This document shows positions 50,431 to 62,060 of a stretch of 64,000 bases of DNA, in pieces (within the stretch, counting starts at the first letter, position 1; the number at the start of each line of letters is the position of its first letter). A program made the translations under genes and the position numbers. The DNA comes from Micropterus salmoides (taxonomy: Eukaryota; Chordata; Actinopteri; Centrarchiformes; Centrarchidae): NCBI RefSeq assembly GCF_014851395.1, contig NW_024044348.1:30151874-30215873 (forward strand), written 5' to 3'. Below the pieces are notes generated by a model. The model made no database searches. It saw only the letters and a list, made by a program, of their open reading frames with translations, and was not told the DNA's origin.

Positions 50431-51714
50431 ACAGTAAACTGTTTTCACCTTGTTAGCTGAGTTTGGCTGTTCCTCACTGAGTTGTACACCTACACAGCTG
50501 TTTCTGTTTCACTTAATGATTGTGTTTAAACCACATATTGAATTGGTAATCATTAGCACCTGTTTAGTATGATTGTTTAATCATACACCTGACTGTATAT
50601 GGCAAATGTGCATAATATAATTTTTTTATTGCCAAGTGCTTAGTGAAAAATGAATATGTGAACAGTATAGCTCCATTGCTTCATGTTTTGTCAAAGCAAT
50701 AAAATATGTACAGTGAAGAATAGGCCCCCTTTTCCTGCAAAATCTGTTTCCTGACCTGCTTGGCTTCTACATCTTTGTGTTTACATTAGTCTCACCTGTT
50801 ATTTCTGCCCTAGCTGGCTTTCCCACAGCTGCAATGGTGTATGCTGTCTCCACCTCCTCTCCTTACATCTCTCTCACTTCATTAGCTACAACCATCCTTT
50901 CCTTATCCTCTTTTGCCCTCTCTTGCTGCTTCAATTGCCATAGCAGCACTGGGTGTAGCCTGGAAATATTCAAAACAAATGAAAACTAGTCACACTGGTC
51001 GGACTGTACAGCTTTTCCTCGTCTCTTCTTAAAGTTTTAGGTACTCTGATTTGCTGATACCTCTGTTCCAGACTATCTTGCGCTACATCAGGACGATCAT
51101 TTTAGAGTCTTTGAAAATACTTTTCAATATTCATCTGGATTGAGGGAGCAAACATTCAGCAAGTTAAATAATTAACATTAATGTTATCCACTTGCCTGAG
51201 TAGTCGATATTATGAAGAAGCTATATACAGCTTACGCACCAAAAAATTGAAAACCGCTATGTGGTGGTCAGTGTTTATATTGTGCCACAAATGTATAAGT
51301 CAATGTATGGGAAAAGCTGAATTATTACTTGTAAATTGTCAAAAATGGTTCGACTCAAACTTTATTCTTTTGTAGAAAACCTTTTATCACATTGGGTGGC
51401 AGTAACCACAAATGAACTTGGAGATTCTAGAAACTTCTCTTTTTTTCTAGTCAACATAGTATTGCTATTATGATGTTTTTAGGTCTACAGCTAACGATGA
51501 TTGTAGTATTCGAAGCTTATATAGATTATTTCAACAATTCATCGATACGTACGAAGTACTTTTGCTTGGTGGCGGCTGTGCATGTTTGTAGGTGATAGAT
51601 ATTTATTGGTCCTTTTGGAAATTCATAGTGTCATACAGCAAACATCAGACCAACAACCAGACAACTGCTTTACAAAACACAAACATCCCATTATTATCCC
51701 AATATTGAAGACTC

Positions 51715-51870
51715 ATGCAGACTACACGACTTTCAGCGTCGGCCGTGCCGTTCACACTACACAACTTGACGTCTTGTGACGGGAGTCTTGAAGTTGTTGT
51801 GGCGTTCACACTACATGACTGATCGGTGACTGGGGGTCACACACTACACAAGCTTCGTTTTATGGTGGAT
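51715..51870. repeat. possible MITE fragment with GTTCACACTACA motifs
   Basis: GTTCACACTACACAACTTG and CGTTCACACTACATGACTG repeat about 55 bp apart, with GTCACACACTACACAAG after them. This resembles a common fish DNA-transposon terminus. Boundaries are not clear. Confidence 0.35.
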
Positions 51871-53174
51871 AGACTGTAACATTAACTGTTTTTCTTTTAG
51901 CTTGAAAGAAATCCCATACTTTGGACACTTTCTTCTATGTCCCTCGCTATTTTCTCTGTCTTCCTCCACTTTGCAAACAGCGCCATCATAATCACCTTGT
52001 GTTCACAGCATAAGCGCGATGTGTATTTTTCATATTTCAGCCAATCGTGCGGTTCAGCTGACATAAGGGTCTGTTTTACTTCTATGTGTGAGTGGAAGTG
52101 GTGATGCATGCGTAGTAGAAATATACTGGTCGGGGAAAACGCTTTTTAAACCTTATTTTGGGTCAAAGTTTTTCAGTGATTTTTATTAGATTTTATTGCT
52201 GATTCTAGTCATGTAGTTTTTAGGTCCCGATAACCAGTAAAAGTGCACTTCTGGCTCTCTCCCCATTCATTCAGATAGGAGCCTCGTCTAGTCATGACTT
52301 GCCTATAAGGACTTTGTCCACACTGATATGGTGAATGGTAACAAATGGCAGATTCTCTCTGGTCTTAATAAAGGAAACCTCACAATGATCCAGGTATAAA
52401 AAAAAACTTTAAAACCAAATTCTCATTTCAGCATGTAATGAATGCTGTGTACACCTAATTGTTAATAATTGTTAGATATCTCAGTGCAGTGACTAGATGA
52501 GTCCTAAAGGCATTCTCACCAGAACCCAGGCCTTTGTTACAGGCCTTTGCCCCTGTTGCTGAGACATTGCCAGCCTGTTAATGGCTGAGGACTGATGAGC
52601 CCCACTGTTGCACAACTCTGTCAGGCTCATAAAGCCTGTCTGCTTGATAACTGGAGCTCCATATGGAATAGTGGCGAGGAATTAAAGGAGAACAATAAAG
52701 CATATTGAGGGATATTTAGATTAAAATGCATTTAATTGGGTTCCTGCCCAACACAGTTGAGACATAGCTGTCCGTTTTGCAGGTGCTCTTTACTAAAGCT
52801 AAATGATGCTGCTGTCATAGTGTTTGTAGCCTAACCTGGTAAAGATTATTAATGAGTGCAATAAATCCAAATTGCATAATAGGAAGTTATGAAAAAAGGA
52901 ATGTCAGAGTTAAGTCTAATGAGTATTTAGTTTGTTTACCAAGAGCAATCGTCACCCTGTGCAATGTGTACTTAGTAATTGTCAAAGGCTTTACATCCCC
53001 ATTCTTTCTCAAGACAGCTTATCTTAATCTACAGTGTCTTATTTTTCTTGGAAAGGGATGGATGAGTTGAGTAATTGTACAGTTGACATCGGCTTAGACA
53101 ACATCATCCCCTTAGTCCCCAGCTAATCCTACAGAGTGATAACAATAATGGGAAAAAAGAATGGAGATAAATTC

Positions 53175-53194
53175 TTTTTTTTTTTTTTTTTTTT
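53175..53194 (+). repeat. poly-T tract
   Basis: Twenty consecutive T, with no associated retroelement body recognised. Confidence 0.9.
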
Positions 53195-54635
53195 ACAAAA
53201 GAAGATATGGAGTTTAATTTGTAATTAGCTGCAGAGGTCAAAGACTTGATCCACCATCTGAAGGTTATCCTCCCTTATTTTTTCTTTTTTCTTCCTTTTC
53301 CCTTTCCCTCTCACTAGTCAACCTCTGAATCAGATTATGACCTTGTTGGGAAGAAGTCAAGTGTTAATTGTGTGCGTTCGCGTGTGTACTTAAAGGGAGA
53401 TCTGTGAATAAAAATGGGGATATTTCCCTCATGATTGCTTGACAGTTTGAAAAAGAAAGGTGTGTATTTGTGAACGCCTGTGTTTGTTTGCTGTCGAGTG
53501 GAAGTGTAAACTATTTTCGGGGGGTGGGGGCGGGGTTATGACCCTGGACCCCCATCCACCACCCACCCCCATCTGCCCTGCATCAGACAGGTCTGTGTAG
53601 CCCCTTGGGGGATCTGAGGTAGCAGAGTTGCCCTCTTCGCCTGTATGTGTTTGTGTTAGTCTCCGTGTGGAAAATCTGACATTTTTTCTCGTGTGTGCTT
53701 ATGTGTGTGTTAACGTGGGCGTGTGTGTTTGTGCACGTCTGTGCTAGTATTGATCCCCCCCTCCTTCCTTATAATGAAGTGGAACTACAGCTCCATTACG
53801 AGCTGCTCCGCCATTGGCTGGAGGTAATATGAAATTAGCTAGCGTGCCGTGAGCCTGTCAGTATTGATTTCACTACCCAGATTACTTGTTACAAAAGAAT
53901 AGAGCTGTCTGTGGCATAATTGAACAAGTTAACTCCTTGTCTCATAAAATGTAGGCCTGTATTGATTGTTACACGGGAGGGCTTGGTGATATGCAGAAAG
54001 TAAGTTGTATGGGTGTTATCTGTGAAGAGTGCTGATGCCTTCTTTTCTTCCCCGCCAGTGTCACCCTGACACGTGGATCAAGGCTTTTCTTGCTGAGTTG
54101 CAGGATAGTGGATAGCAAATGAGTTGTGTTCCTTCAGCTTCACGTTACAACACACATTTCTCGTTTTTCCTCCCCTCTGTCATTTTTCACTTCATTTGCC
54201 TCAAGATTTGCCTTCAATTTATAGCCATATGTAAATGGTGTCAAAGCTTGACATCGTCAGAGTAGATTTACTTTGGTTTATTATGAGTGACCTGTTTGTA
54301 AGTAGAGCAGCCATTCCTTGACTTGTGATGAGGAATGATGGTGATGGTTACAGAAGCCTTTCTATCTCACTTTTTTTGCTCTGCTGATGAACTGGAGCGC
54401 GCCGGCCCTGTCTAATCACACTTGGCAGATTTGTGCCATGGAAAGTGAGATGTTTAACAAGCGGACGCGGCCCATTAATTAAGGGCCTCCTTAAGAAAAA
54501 AGGGGAGAAAGTGTGTTCAATAATTTACATGTGTTAAAGGCAACTGGAAAAGCCTTTTTCTACAGAGAGAAGGGAAAGATACTGTTGTCTCTGGACTGGA
54601 TGAAGCCAAATGGATGGATTCCCAAATGCATGCGT

Positions 54636-54636
54636 G

Positions 54637-54692
<56 letters not shown>
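54636..54692 (+). repeat. (CG)n-(CA)n compound microsatellite
   Basis: CACGCGCGCG grades into about 23 CA units. Alternating purine-pyrimidine sequence of this kind is prone to Z-DNA. Confidence 0.95.
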
Positions 54693-54695
<3 letters not shown>

Positions 54696-55710
54696 CGTCA
54701 GTAATGAGCCTTTAGCCTGTTAACCCTAGTCAACTAATTCTGAAGCAAGGTGCTTCATGATGCCTCTGTTGAGGGCACATTCCACGTACTTACCTTTGGT
54801 AATTAGAAAATAGGACTCAGTCAACAAAAATAATGGATGGTTTCTTCAGACTAAGTTGCCATGATTGTTCATTGAAGAACTCAGGGAACTGATGGCTTCT
54901 CTGACCAGGTGTGGAGCAAAGGAGGGGTTGATAAATTGTTTGATGTGCAAATGATGCTGTTGTCCCTAAAACAGACATGGAAGTTACAGCGTTTTCTCCC
55001 CTTTCTGACAGGGCGAGGGATTAATGAAATGCTCTTCCACGTGCCGATTTCCTGCACTCCACTGCTGAGTGATAAGTGGCTAACCAACGAAGCCTGTAAT
55101 TACAATCTTACAGAAACCGGCCTGATCTGTATATAAATCTCACCATCCAATTACAAGATGTAATAATTCTGCACTCAGGCTGGTAATGAGGTCTAATACT
55201 GGTGCATGTGATAATCCCCTCTGGATGCGGGCTTGATCAGATGTTGGCTTTGTAATTAGACTGGCAGAAAATCATTATTTTGTGTTCGGAAAAAAATGAG
55301 GTTGGTGGGAAGTTAATTTTCTACCCATTCTCTGAAGCGTAGACAAGAATTTAATGATTTAATAATGATTGTTAGCTATTTTGCAATCAATTTGTAATGA
55401 TTGTGTCGCAACAGAGGCTTTCAGGGAGAAGGGCCTGTAAAGACTGAAGGTGTCATTGATATGGCATGGCTCTGTCAATAGATCTATACAGTATAACGCT
55501 GATACTGTGGAGGAGTGGATGTATACTTATATGCATGCATGTGTTTTTGTTTTTTGTCTGTTTGTAAGTTGTTATGTTATGTTGACGGCGACTCCGCTCA
55601 TTATCTTTAAGTGCAATAGGACTGTCACTTTTTCAACAAATCAAGTTTGATCTAATTTGGGATTAACACACTGAAATAATACATTTAATTTAGTTGTACC
55701 GCATATCCAC

Positions 55711-55976
55711 AAGATGGCGCCTCACAAGATGGCAGCCTCTGGATTACGCTCCGAAGTGCTTTTTGTGTTTTTTTTTATTAAATTGTCTCAATCTGTCTGT
55801 TTTTGTTCACAGTGTGTATATATGTGTTCTCTATACTGTAGCCTGTGTTTAATTATTATTGTCTTATTGTATTATGGTATAAGTAAGCACACCGTGAGCA
55901 TTGTCCAGAGTCAAATTCCTCATATGTGTACACATACCTGGCAATAAAGCTGATTCGGATTCTGATCTTTCATTCA
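55711..55976 (+). mobile_element. short LINE-derived fragment with typical 3' tail
   Basis: It starts with two AAGATGGC repeats and ends CCTGGCAATAAAGCTGATTC followed by GGATTCTGAT, a 3' end seen on many fish non-LTR elements. No reverse transcriptase remains, so it is internally deleted or 5'-truncated. Confidence 0.55.
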
Positions 55977-56164
55977 TAGTGAATCGCAAGTTCTCAAAGT
56001 GCTACAGTATTAATAAAACACAACTTAAGAAAATAGTAATAAAAGTTAAGATAAAATAGTCTTCCTGAATAGACAACAGGACAGAAATCTGATATCTTTG
56101 AACTAAAAATGTAGCAAATAAGGTAAAACATAGAACTGATACCAAATGGTTAGTTCCTAGTTAA

Positions 56165-56270
56165 GGACTACTAGCCAATCAGAAGCAGAGATGGGCGTGT
56201 CAGCAAAAAGCCGGTAATAGCCAGTCAGAAGCAGAGAATTGCGGGCCACGAGAAGCCCGTACAGCTTCTC
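56165..56270 (+). repeat. short direct duplication of CCARTCAGAAGCAGAG
   Basis: CCAATCAGAAGCAGAG (about 56175) and CCAGTCAGAAGCAGAG (about 56221) repeat about 46 bp apart in a GC-rich stretch before the palindrome. Confidence 0.5.
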
Positions 56271-56545
56271 AGCTGTAGGCTACATGTTGCCAACCAGCAA
56301 CATGGACTGGACTTTCATAGTGGTGAGTTATTAACCTGTTACAAAAGTATTTTTCATCCATAATGTTTTATCTGAGCTCTGTCTCTACATCACAGTAACA
56401 ACTTTATGTCCATTGACTGCCTGGAGGATAGCTAGTGTTTGGAAGGGAGAGGAGAGGTGTGCTGCAGCTCAGTGTTTTTCCACTGGTGTTTTTGAGGGCG
56501 TGTTGGACTAGTTGCTTGGCGAGCGTTATATGAGTTGCATTTAGC

Positions 56546-56575
56546 TTTCATCCCTGTGACGTCACAGGGATGAAA
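56546..56575. promoter_or_regulatory. 30-bp perfect palindrome centred on a CRE
   Basis: The left arm TTTCATCCCTGTGAC and the right arm GTCACAGGGATGAAA are exact reverse complements with no spacer. The centre is TGACGTCA (56557-56564). It could be a strong CREB/ATF site or the meeting point of two inverted repeat ends. Confidence 0.7.
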
Positions 56576-56740
56576 AGGAAGCGGCTGGACTACAAACGAG
56601 CTGTTTTCAAGCAGTTCAGAGCAGAGTTTTCTGTGGGAGATGGGAACTCCCAACTCAATAAAGGAGAGGGAAAAAGCCAAAAAGCACAATACCATCTCTT
56701 TAATATTACAGGGTGTCCGCGGGGTCTTAAAAATTCTTAA

Positions 56741-57060
56741 AGGTTCAGTGTGTAATATTTCTGAGGGTTCATTGACAGAAATGCAATATAATATCCAACT
56801 AATGTTTTCAGTGGTGTGTAAAGACCTTGCATAATGAACCATTATGTTTTTATTACCTTAGAGTGAGACATTTTTATCTACATAACCGCGGGCACCCCCT
56901 TCCTATGGACATCACAGTATTTTGTTGTCATGTTTCTACCGTAACGAACAAACAGCACTACAGAGTGCGTTTCGTCACTACGGCGTTCTTCTTCTACTTG
57001 TTTAATTCCGGCAGTGTAGACGTCGTCACTACATTAATGCGTCCATAGAAGAAGAAGAGG
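56741..57060 (+). repeat. fragment of a dispersed repeat beginning GGTTCAGTGTGTAATATT
   Basis: The sequence from GGTTCAGTGTG through ACCTTGCATAATGAACCATT resembles a frequent fish MITE. The expected inverse right end (ACACTGAACC) was not found, so it is truncated or interrupted. Confidence 0.45.
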
Positions 57061-57439
57061 AAATAAAAATAATAAACAGTCTCTGAGTAGTCCTCTGGTT
57101 TATTAGAAGTAAGAAAAGAAGTGACATTTGTACAAATTAACGAGCACACGTTACTTAGCACAAGAGCTGACAGCCTGTGGATCTTTATACCATGAAGCCA
57201 GAGGAGTCGGACAGATGCAGACAGCTGACGGCAAAAATCTCAGATATAATCGGTGGGGATTTTCCAGATAGAATTCTTTGATCGGGGACAGATGTTTTCA
57301 AAGCCGAGCTGAGGTTGTTTTCTGCTGGACAGGTAATTAAGTTAGTCGGACTTTAGCGATGCAAATGAAAACTGTTGTTTGATAGATAGAAGCTGGCCAT
57401 AATCACAGAGAGCTGTGGTGTGTTTCCCTGTCAGTGTCT

Positions 57440-58020
57440 TATCTTGTTGGATAATTTCATGTAGCCTTGTTGTTCTCTAGCGCTGTGGTTTGGCTTTTCC
57501 GGTTACGTTAGCGAGAGAATCAACTGATCAGTAATTGGCAATAAAACATTAGCTTCCAGCATGGAAGCATAAGCTAGCTAAACTTTTACTGCTTTGGTAG
57601 AAAAAATATGTAGTTGGATTCATTTCATGTAGTTATTCTATAGCACTGGCTTTGGCTTGTTGTGTAAAATATTTAATTGGATTAATTTCATGTAGTGACT
57701 CTCTCTTTCCAGCGCTTTGTTTTGGCGTTGTCCTTTACGTTGAGACAATCAGCTGATCACTAACAGGCAATAAAACGTAGCTTCCAGCATCTACACTAAG
57801 ATCAGCCAGCTAAACTTTTACTGCCCTGGTAAAAAAAATATGTTGGATTGCAATTTCATATAATTATTCTACAGCGCTCTGTTATGCTGCAAAGTAGACA
57901 GAAATGTGCCCTTACAATCCTGAGACAAACAGATGATGAATATTATTGGCAATAAAACGGTAACAGCATGGGAACTCTGATCAGCAGCTAAACTTCTGTT
58001 GAATACTGCCCTGGTGGAAA
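57440..58020 (+). repeat. divergent tandem array, about three units of 180-230 bp
   Basis: Repeated landmarks occur in order: ATTTCATGTAG...AGCGCT (57451, 57685, 57855 region), GGCAATAAAAC (57537, 57763, 57948 region) and CTAAACTTTTACTGC. Units have drifted by substitutions and indels. Confidence 0.6.
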
Positions 58021-58499
58021 ACATGTATTTATTTTACTGCTAATAGTTAATAGTTCATTTCTTGATGTGGCTGTTGTTTATTAATGAACAACTCTAGTTT
58101 CTCCTCCATGTTGTGGAAAGAGCCTCTGCAGTGGAAAGATACAGATTTCCTCCTGAGAGCAACATGTTCCCCTTGTTCTGTTTTACTAAAGTTATTGTAA
58201 AGTGTGATTTAAACTTCTGCATCAAATCGACGGCGTAGCCTATGCGTTAATACTGTTCAGTAGTTTTGTTTACATTAGGTGTGGGTTGTTTCGGTGCTGC
58301 TGGTGTATCGTGAATCCGTCCCTGGTTCAAAAACTACATAAGGACCAATCACAGTAATGTTTTTTGTGATGAGTGATCAGTGTTTTAAAAGCTGTTTTCA
58401 ATATTTTCAAAATCTTCAAACAATTATTAAGGCCTCTAATGGTTTCACACCATCGTTGAACACAAAGAGAAGGAGCACACAAGTAGTATAAATATGTAT

Positions 58500-58607
58500 A
58501 TAATAAATAGTTTTTGAAACTCTGTGTTACTTGAACATTTTTCACTGTGCTCCTAAATTTCTTTGTGCACATCTGCTCCTTGGGAAAAACCTTATCGTAG
58601 AGCCCTG
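58500..58607 (-). repeat. end of a CAGGGCTCTACGATAAGG-type hAT repeat
   Basis: The minus strand begins CAGGGCTCTACGATAAGG at 58607 and continues into TTTCCCAAGGAGCAGATG and the CACAGTGAAAAATG region, typical of a widespread fish non-autonomous repeat. The opposite end was not located. Confidence 0.45.
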
Positions 58608-60180
58608 CTACCGTGCGCCTACTTTTAGCTCCATTTTAAACGCCCCAAAAAATAGATCCGTGCGAACTGGAAAATGATTTATGAGTACAACCTACCGTAA
58701 TCTCCCACCCCGCCGGACCCTTAATGTTTATTGTCCAAAACATAGTCGATGTGGCGATCAGGAGTAACGGGATTAACCTGGTTGGCCGGTCGCTCTATGA
58801 GTAAACCAGTCTCCAGACGAAGCATCAACTTCGCACGTTGTGCTTTACCTTGACTTGTTGTTGTACAATGGCCTTAATCTTGACAGAAGCTGACACTACA
58901 GAAACTTTAGTGTCACACAGGGAGCAGTAGCATCCGCCACCCGGGGGTAACTTGGTGGTGGTGGGTGAAATCATCGGGCCATCAGCTGCTTTGACGGACA
59001 GGAAAATGCACAACAGAAAGACACGTGTAGTAAGGTAAGCATATTGAGGCGATCGGTGCCTGTGTCACACACACAGCCACCAGTCAGCTCAAGAAATATC
59101 TGTGAAACGGCGTTTCAAAACAAGTCCGAAAGAGGCCCAGTCTGTCCTGAGTTGCATTGTTTGTACTGAGCGCTTACTGTATCATATAAATTTAAGGACA
59201 TGACTTGACTGTCAAATTATCTTTCTCATATTATTAAAATTTGATACTTCTTCTCCACTATTGCTCATAATAATTATTCATGCATCACCTAATTTCATCA
59301 TAACACAGGCCTGACCCACAAGAAAGAACAGTATGTTTAATCTATCTAATATTGTGTTGGTCATACCAAACACTGATTTACTGCTTTTGAATAATACAGA
59401 AGAGCTTATTTTCCAAAATCATTCAGCTCTAGCTGCAACAAACGTTATAAAAGTTTGTAAGGAACAAAGTACAAATAAATTGTTCTGCATGAATGGGTAA
59501 GATTATTGACGGGTTAGTAGCCTGTCCAAAATCAAGGTTGGAGACTATCATGTAGCCTAGAGCATTTTTCTTGCACAAAGTTAATGAATAAAAACAACCC
59601 CAAACTGAAACAGCTGTAACTCGAATTAATATTATACTAGTGGTAAGTTATATACTATTATATGAAATTATATAAAAAACCCCACAATGAATAGCCTATA
59701 ATTAATATCTAACTTACAGTTTACTATTAAATTAACAATATATTTTTAATTTAATGTTATAATATTATACTAATACAGTCATTTAGACTAGTTCCCCCTC
59801 CAGGTTGCCCAGCTGGCATTTTAACGTTGAGTCACTGTTGAAACAACGTCAGGTGCCAGTGTTGGATAACCGTTGGATTTTGTTTAGATTTTGCAAATCT
59901 AATCAACGTTGAAATTGCAACGTCATTCCAACGTCACGTTTCTCAACATAGGTAAATGATTTTTTTTTTTAAGGGTTACAGTTACTTTCAGATTCAAATA
60001 GATGGTTGGGTTAGGTATGGGGACAACTCACCGTTGAAAGAGACTTTCAGTTCGTGTTCTTCCAAATCTCTGGAAAAGAGAAGTAAGAAGAATGTGAAAT
60101 CTCAACCTTATTTTTCAAGTTTGTGGATGGAAAGTGTGTCAATGTGCCACCTTCGACCAACAGAGACATCCCTAACACCC

Positions 60181-60305
60181 TAGCACACAAAGGCAGTTCG
60201 CAGTTAAACTGTCGTACACACGCACACACACACACACACACACAGAGAACGGCGGTTGCCGGTTATCTAACACACAACGGCGGTTCGCAGTTAAACTAGT
60301 CTGCC

Positions 60306-60346
<41 letters not shown>

Positions 60347-60404
60347 AACAGCGGTTGCCGGTTATCTAACACACAACGGCGGTTCGCAGTTAAACTAGTC
60401 TGCC

Positions 60405-60447
<43 letters not shown>

Positions 60448-60509
60448 AACGGTGGTTGCCGGTTATCTAACACACAACGGCGGTTCGCTGTTAAACTAGT
60501 CTGCCCGTA

Positions 60510-60558
<49 letters not shown>

Positions 60559-60630
60559 CGAGAACGACGGTTGGCGGTTAGCAAGCACACAACGGCGGTT
60601 CGCGGTTAAACTTGTCTGCCCATACACACA
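60181..60630 (+). repeat. composite minisatellite: about 65-bp core plus (CA)n, unit 99-115 bp
   Basis: Units start GAGAACGGCGGTTGCCGG at 60245, 60344, 60445 and 60560, with a partial leading unit from 60181. Each core contains CGGCGGTTCGCAGTTAAACT and ends TCTGCCCGTAC, followed by a CA tract whose length varies between units. Start spacings are 99, 101 and 115 bp. Confidence 0.9.
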
Positions 60631-60828
60631 ATATTAATTAACACAATACGTATTAATATATGGACAAGATTCAGGCACACTCAAAATTTATTTTGTTTCT
60701 ATTTCTAGTTATAAAATGTGGCTTTAACTTTGCTTACCGTTTGAGCTGTTACCTCCAAATTCACGACGACGACACAGACCCACTTCGCGCATGTGCAAGT
60801 GTCTGGACCGTCTGAGCCAATAGAACTG

Positions 60829-61004
60829 TCCTCCAATCAAGCTTCGATGTTCCAAAACGAGCTCTCGTGCTCACCTCACACACCTACTCAAACAGTAACG
60901 GACGTATTTTTAAACTTAAAATAGGCGCGCATATTGTCATTGGCTAATTTCCTGGAAGACAGAAAGATTAACCAATCATGAAGTACGCCGGTGAAACAAC
61001 CAAT
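60829..61004. promoter_or_regulatory. cluster of five CCAAT/ATTGG boxes
   Basis: CCAAT occurs near 60829, 60844, 60971 and 61000 and ATTGG near 60940, within about 175 bp that is also CpG-rich. Such clusters bind NF-Y in promoters. Here it lies inside a repeat element, so it may be a transposon promoter remnant. Confidence 0.35.
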
Positions 61005-62060
61005 AACAGTATTTTCAGCGTGGTTACGTAGCGAAATGTGTATATTTAGTTTATTTGCAGTCTGTATTTATTTATTTAATTGGTCAAATGGTGTTTTCAT
61101 GACAGCCTTTGAATTAAAAATGCATGGTAAACTGTTAGGCAAGCACACAGTAAATCCACACAAAATCACGTAAAGCAAAAAGTTTCAGCTTGAGGTTGAA
61201 ATTATTATTGGAGAGTTGTCTATAATGATAATAATTATATTTTAACATATCCATTGAAAGGCGGTATTATCAGAATATTATTAAATGCTAATAATGATCA
61301 TAATAATACTTTATAAGGCAGATATTTATGTTGTATGTTGTTGAAAACATTACGTTCAGATCTTGTAAAAATTTCAACGTTGATTTAGAAGTGTTTTTGT
61401 TAACATTTTTCAACCATTTAGCATTAAACGTTATATCAACGTTGTTTCACTGTTGAAACAACAACTGACATTATTTCAACCATATTTCAACGTTGAAGGT
61501 CGGTCATATGCCGGCTGGGTGTGCCTGTGCTACACCGCCTACACTACTTACGTTATTCATCACTCAGTTTATTCTCTTCATATTTGTTCCCTCCTGGCCT
61601 ATTTGAATTTTGTTGTATTTATCAAGTGGTCGATGAAAGTTATCACACACATCATTGCATGCAAGCTCACATTATCTAGTTTAAACCAACTATAACACAA
61701 AATTACACTGTGTTGTGTTTCACGTGATTTCCTGTAATGTTTTGTACATAAACCTCATAGCTTATGTAAGACAGTGGCTTTTCGCAGGAAATCTGACCAG
61801 TCCTTGACAAACAGTAGACCCATACAGGCTGTTATAGGCAACTGAGAAAGTTGGTAAAGGCCTCAATTTTTAGGTGCCGTTACTGGTGACATATAGGCAA
61901 TAAATATGTTATAAATGTCCCTTTTAAAAGGTGTGTGTCTGATTTATTCGGTTACAGCTCAAAGTGGCGCAGCAATCTTAAAATATGTTGAACAAGTCTT
62001 GAAAAAGGTCTTAAAAAGGTATTGAATTTTACTAAAGGATTCCTATACCCTGTATTATTA

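Larger units (their letters stand above)
50450..55710. other. intergenic; enhancer-like blocks near 52500-52750, 52840-53080, 53790-53970, 54360-54490 and 55080-55440
   Basis: This is the densest run of regulatory-looking DNA in the window. 55080-55440 is rich in TGTAATTACA, CCAATTACAAG, TTGTAATTAGAC and TTTAATGATTTAATAATG. 54360-54490 contains CCCATTAATTAAGGG. Simple repeats separate the blocks, and no exon was detected. Confidence 0.4.
59808..61519. mobile_element. DNA transposon-like element bounded by CCCAGCTGGCAT repeats
   Basis: Terminal inverted repeats CCCAGCTGGCAT (59808-59819) and ATGCCGGCTGGG (61508-61519) match at 11 of 12 positions. The subterminal regions are dense in CAACGTTGA and GTTGAAA motifs, a hallmark of a common fish repeat. 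The interior carries the CA minisatellite and a CCAAT cluster. No coding sequence and no clear target duplication were seen. Confidence 0.6.
56709..62052. mobile_element. hAT-type element with CAGGGTGTCC end, swollen by nested repeats
   Basis: The left end is CAGGGTGTCCGCGGGGTCTT. The right end is AAGGATTCCTATACCCTG, preceded by AAGGTCTTAAAAAGGTATTG. Flanking octamers TAATATTA (56701-56708) and TATTATTA (62053-62060) match 7 of 8. Related fish elements are only a few hundred bp, so most of the 5.3 kb between about 56741 and 61978 is probably later insertions. No transposase frame is present. Confidence 0.55.

Noticed and set aside
60172..60590. Cysteine/valine repeat protein (CVCVCV)
   Set aside because: Direct translation of the CA minisatellite.
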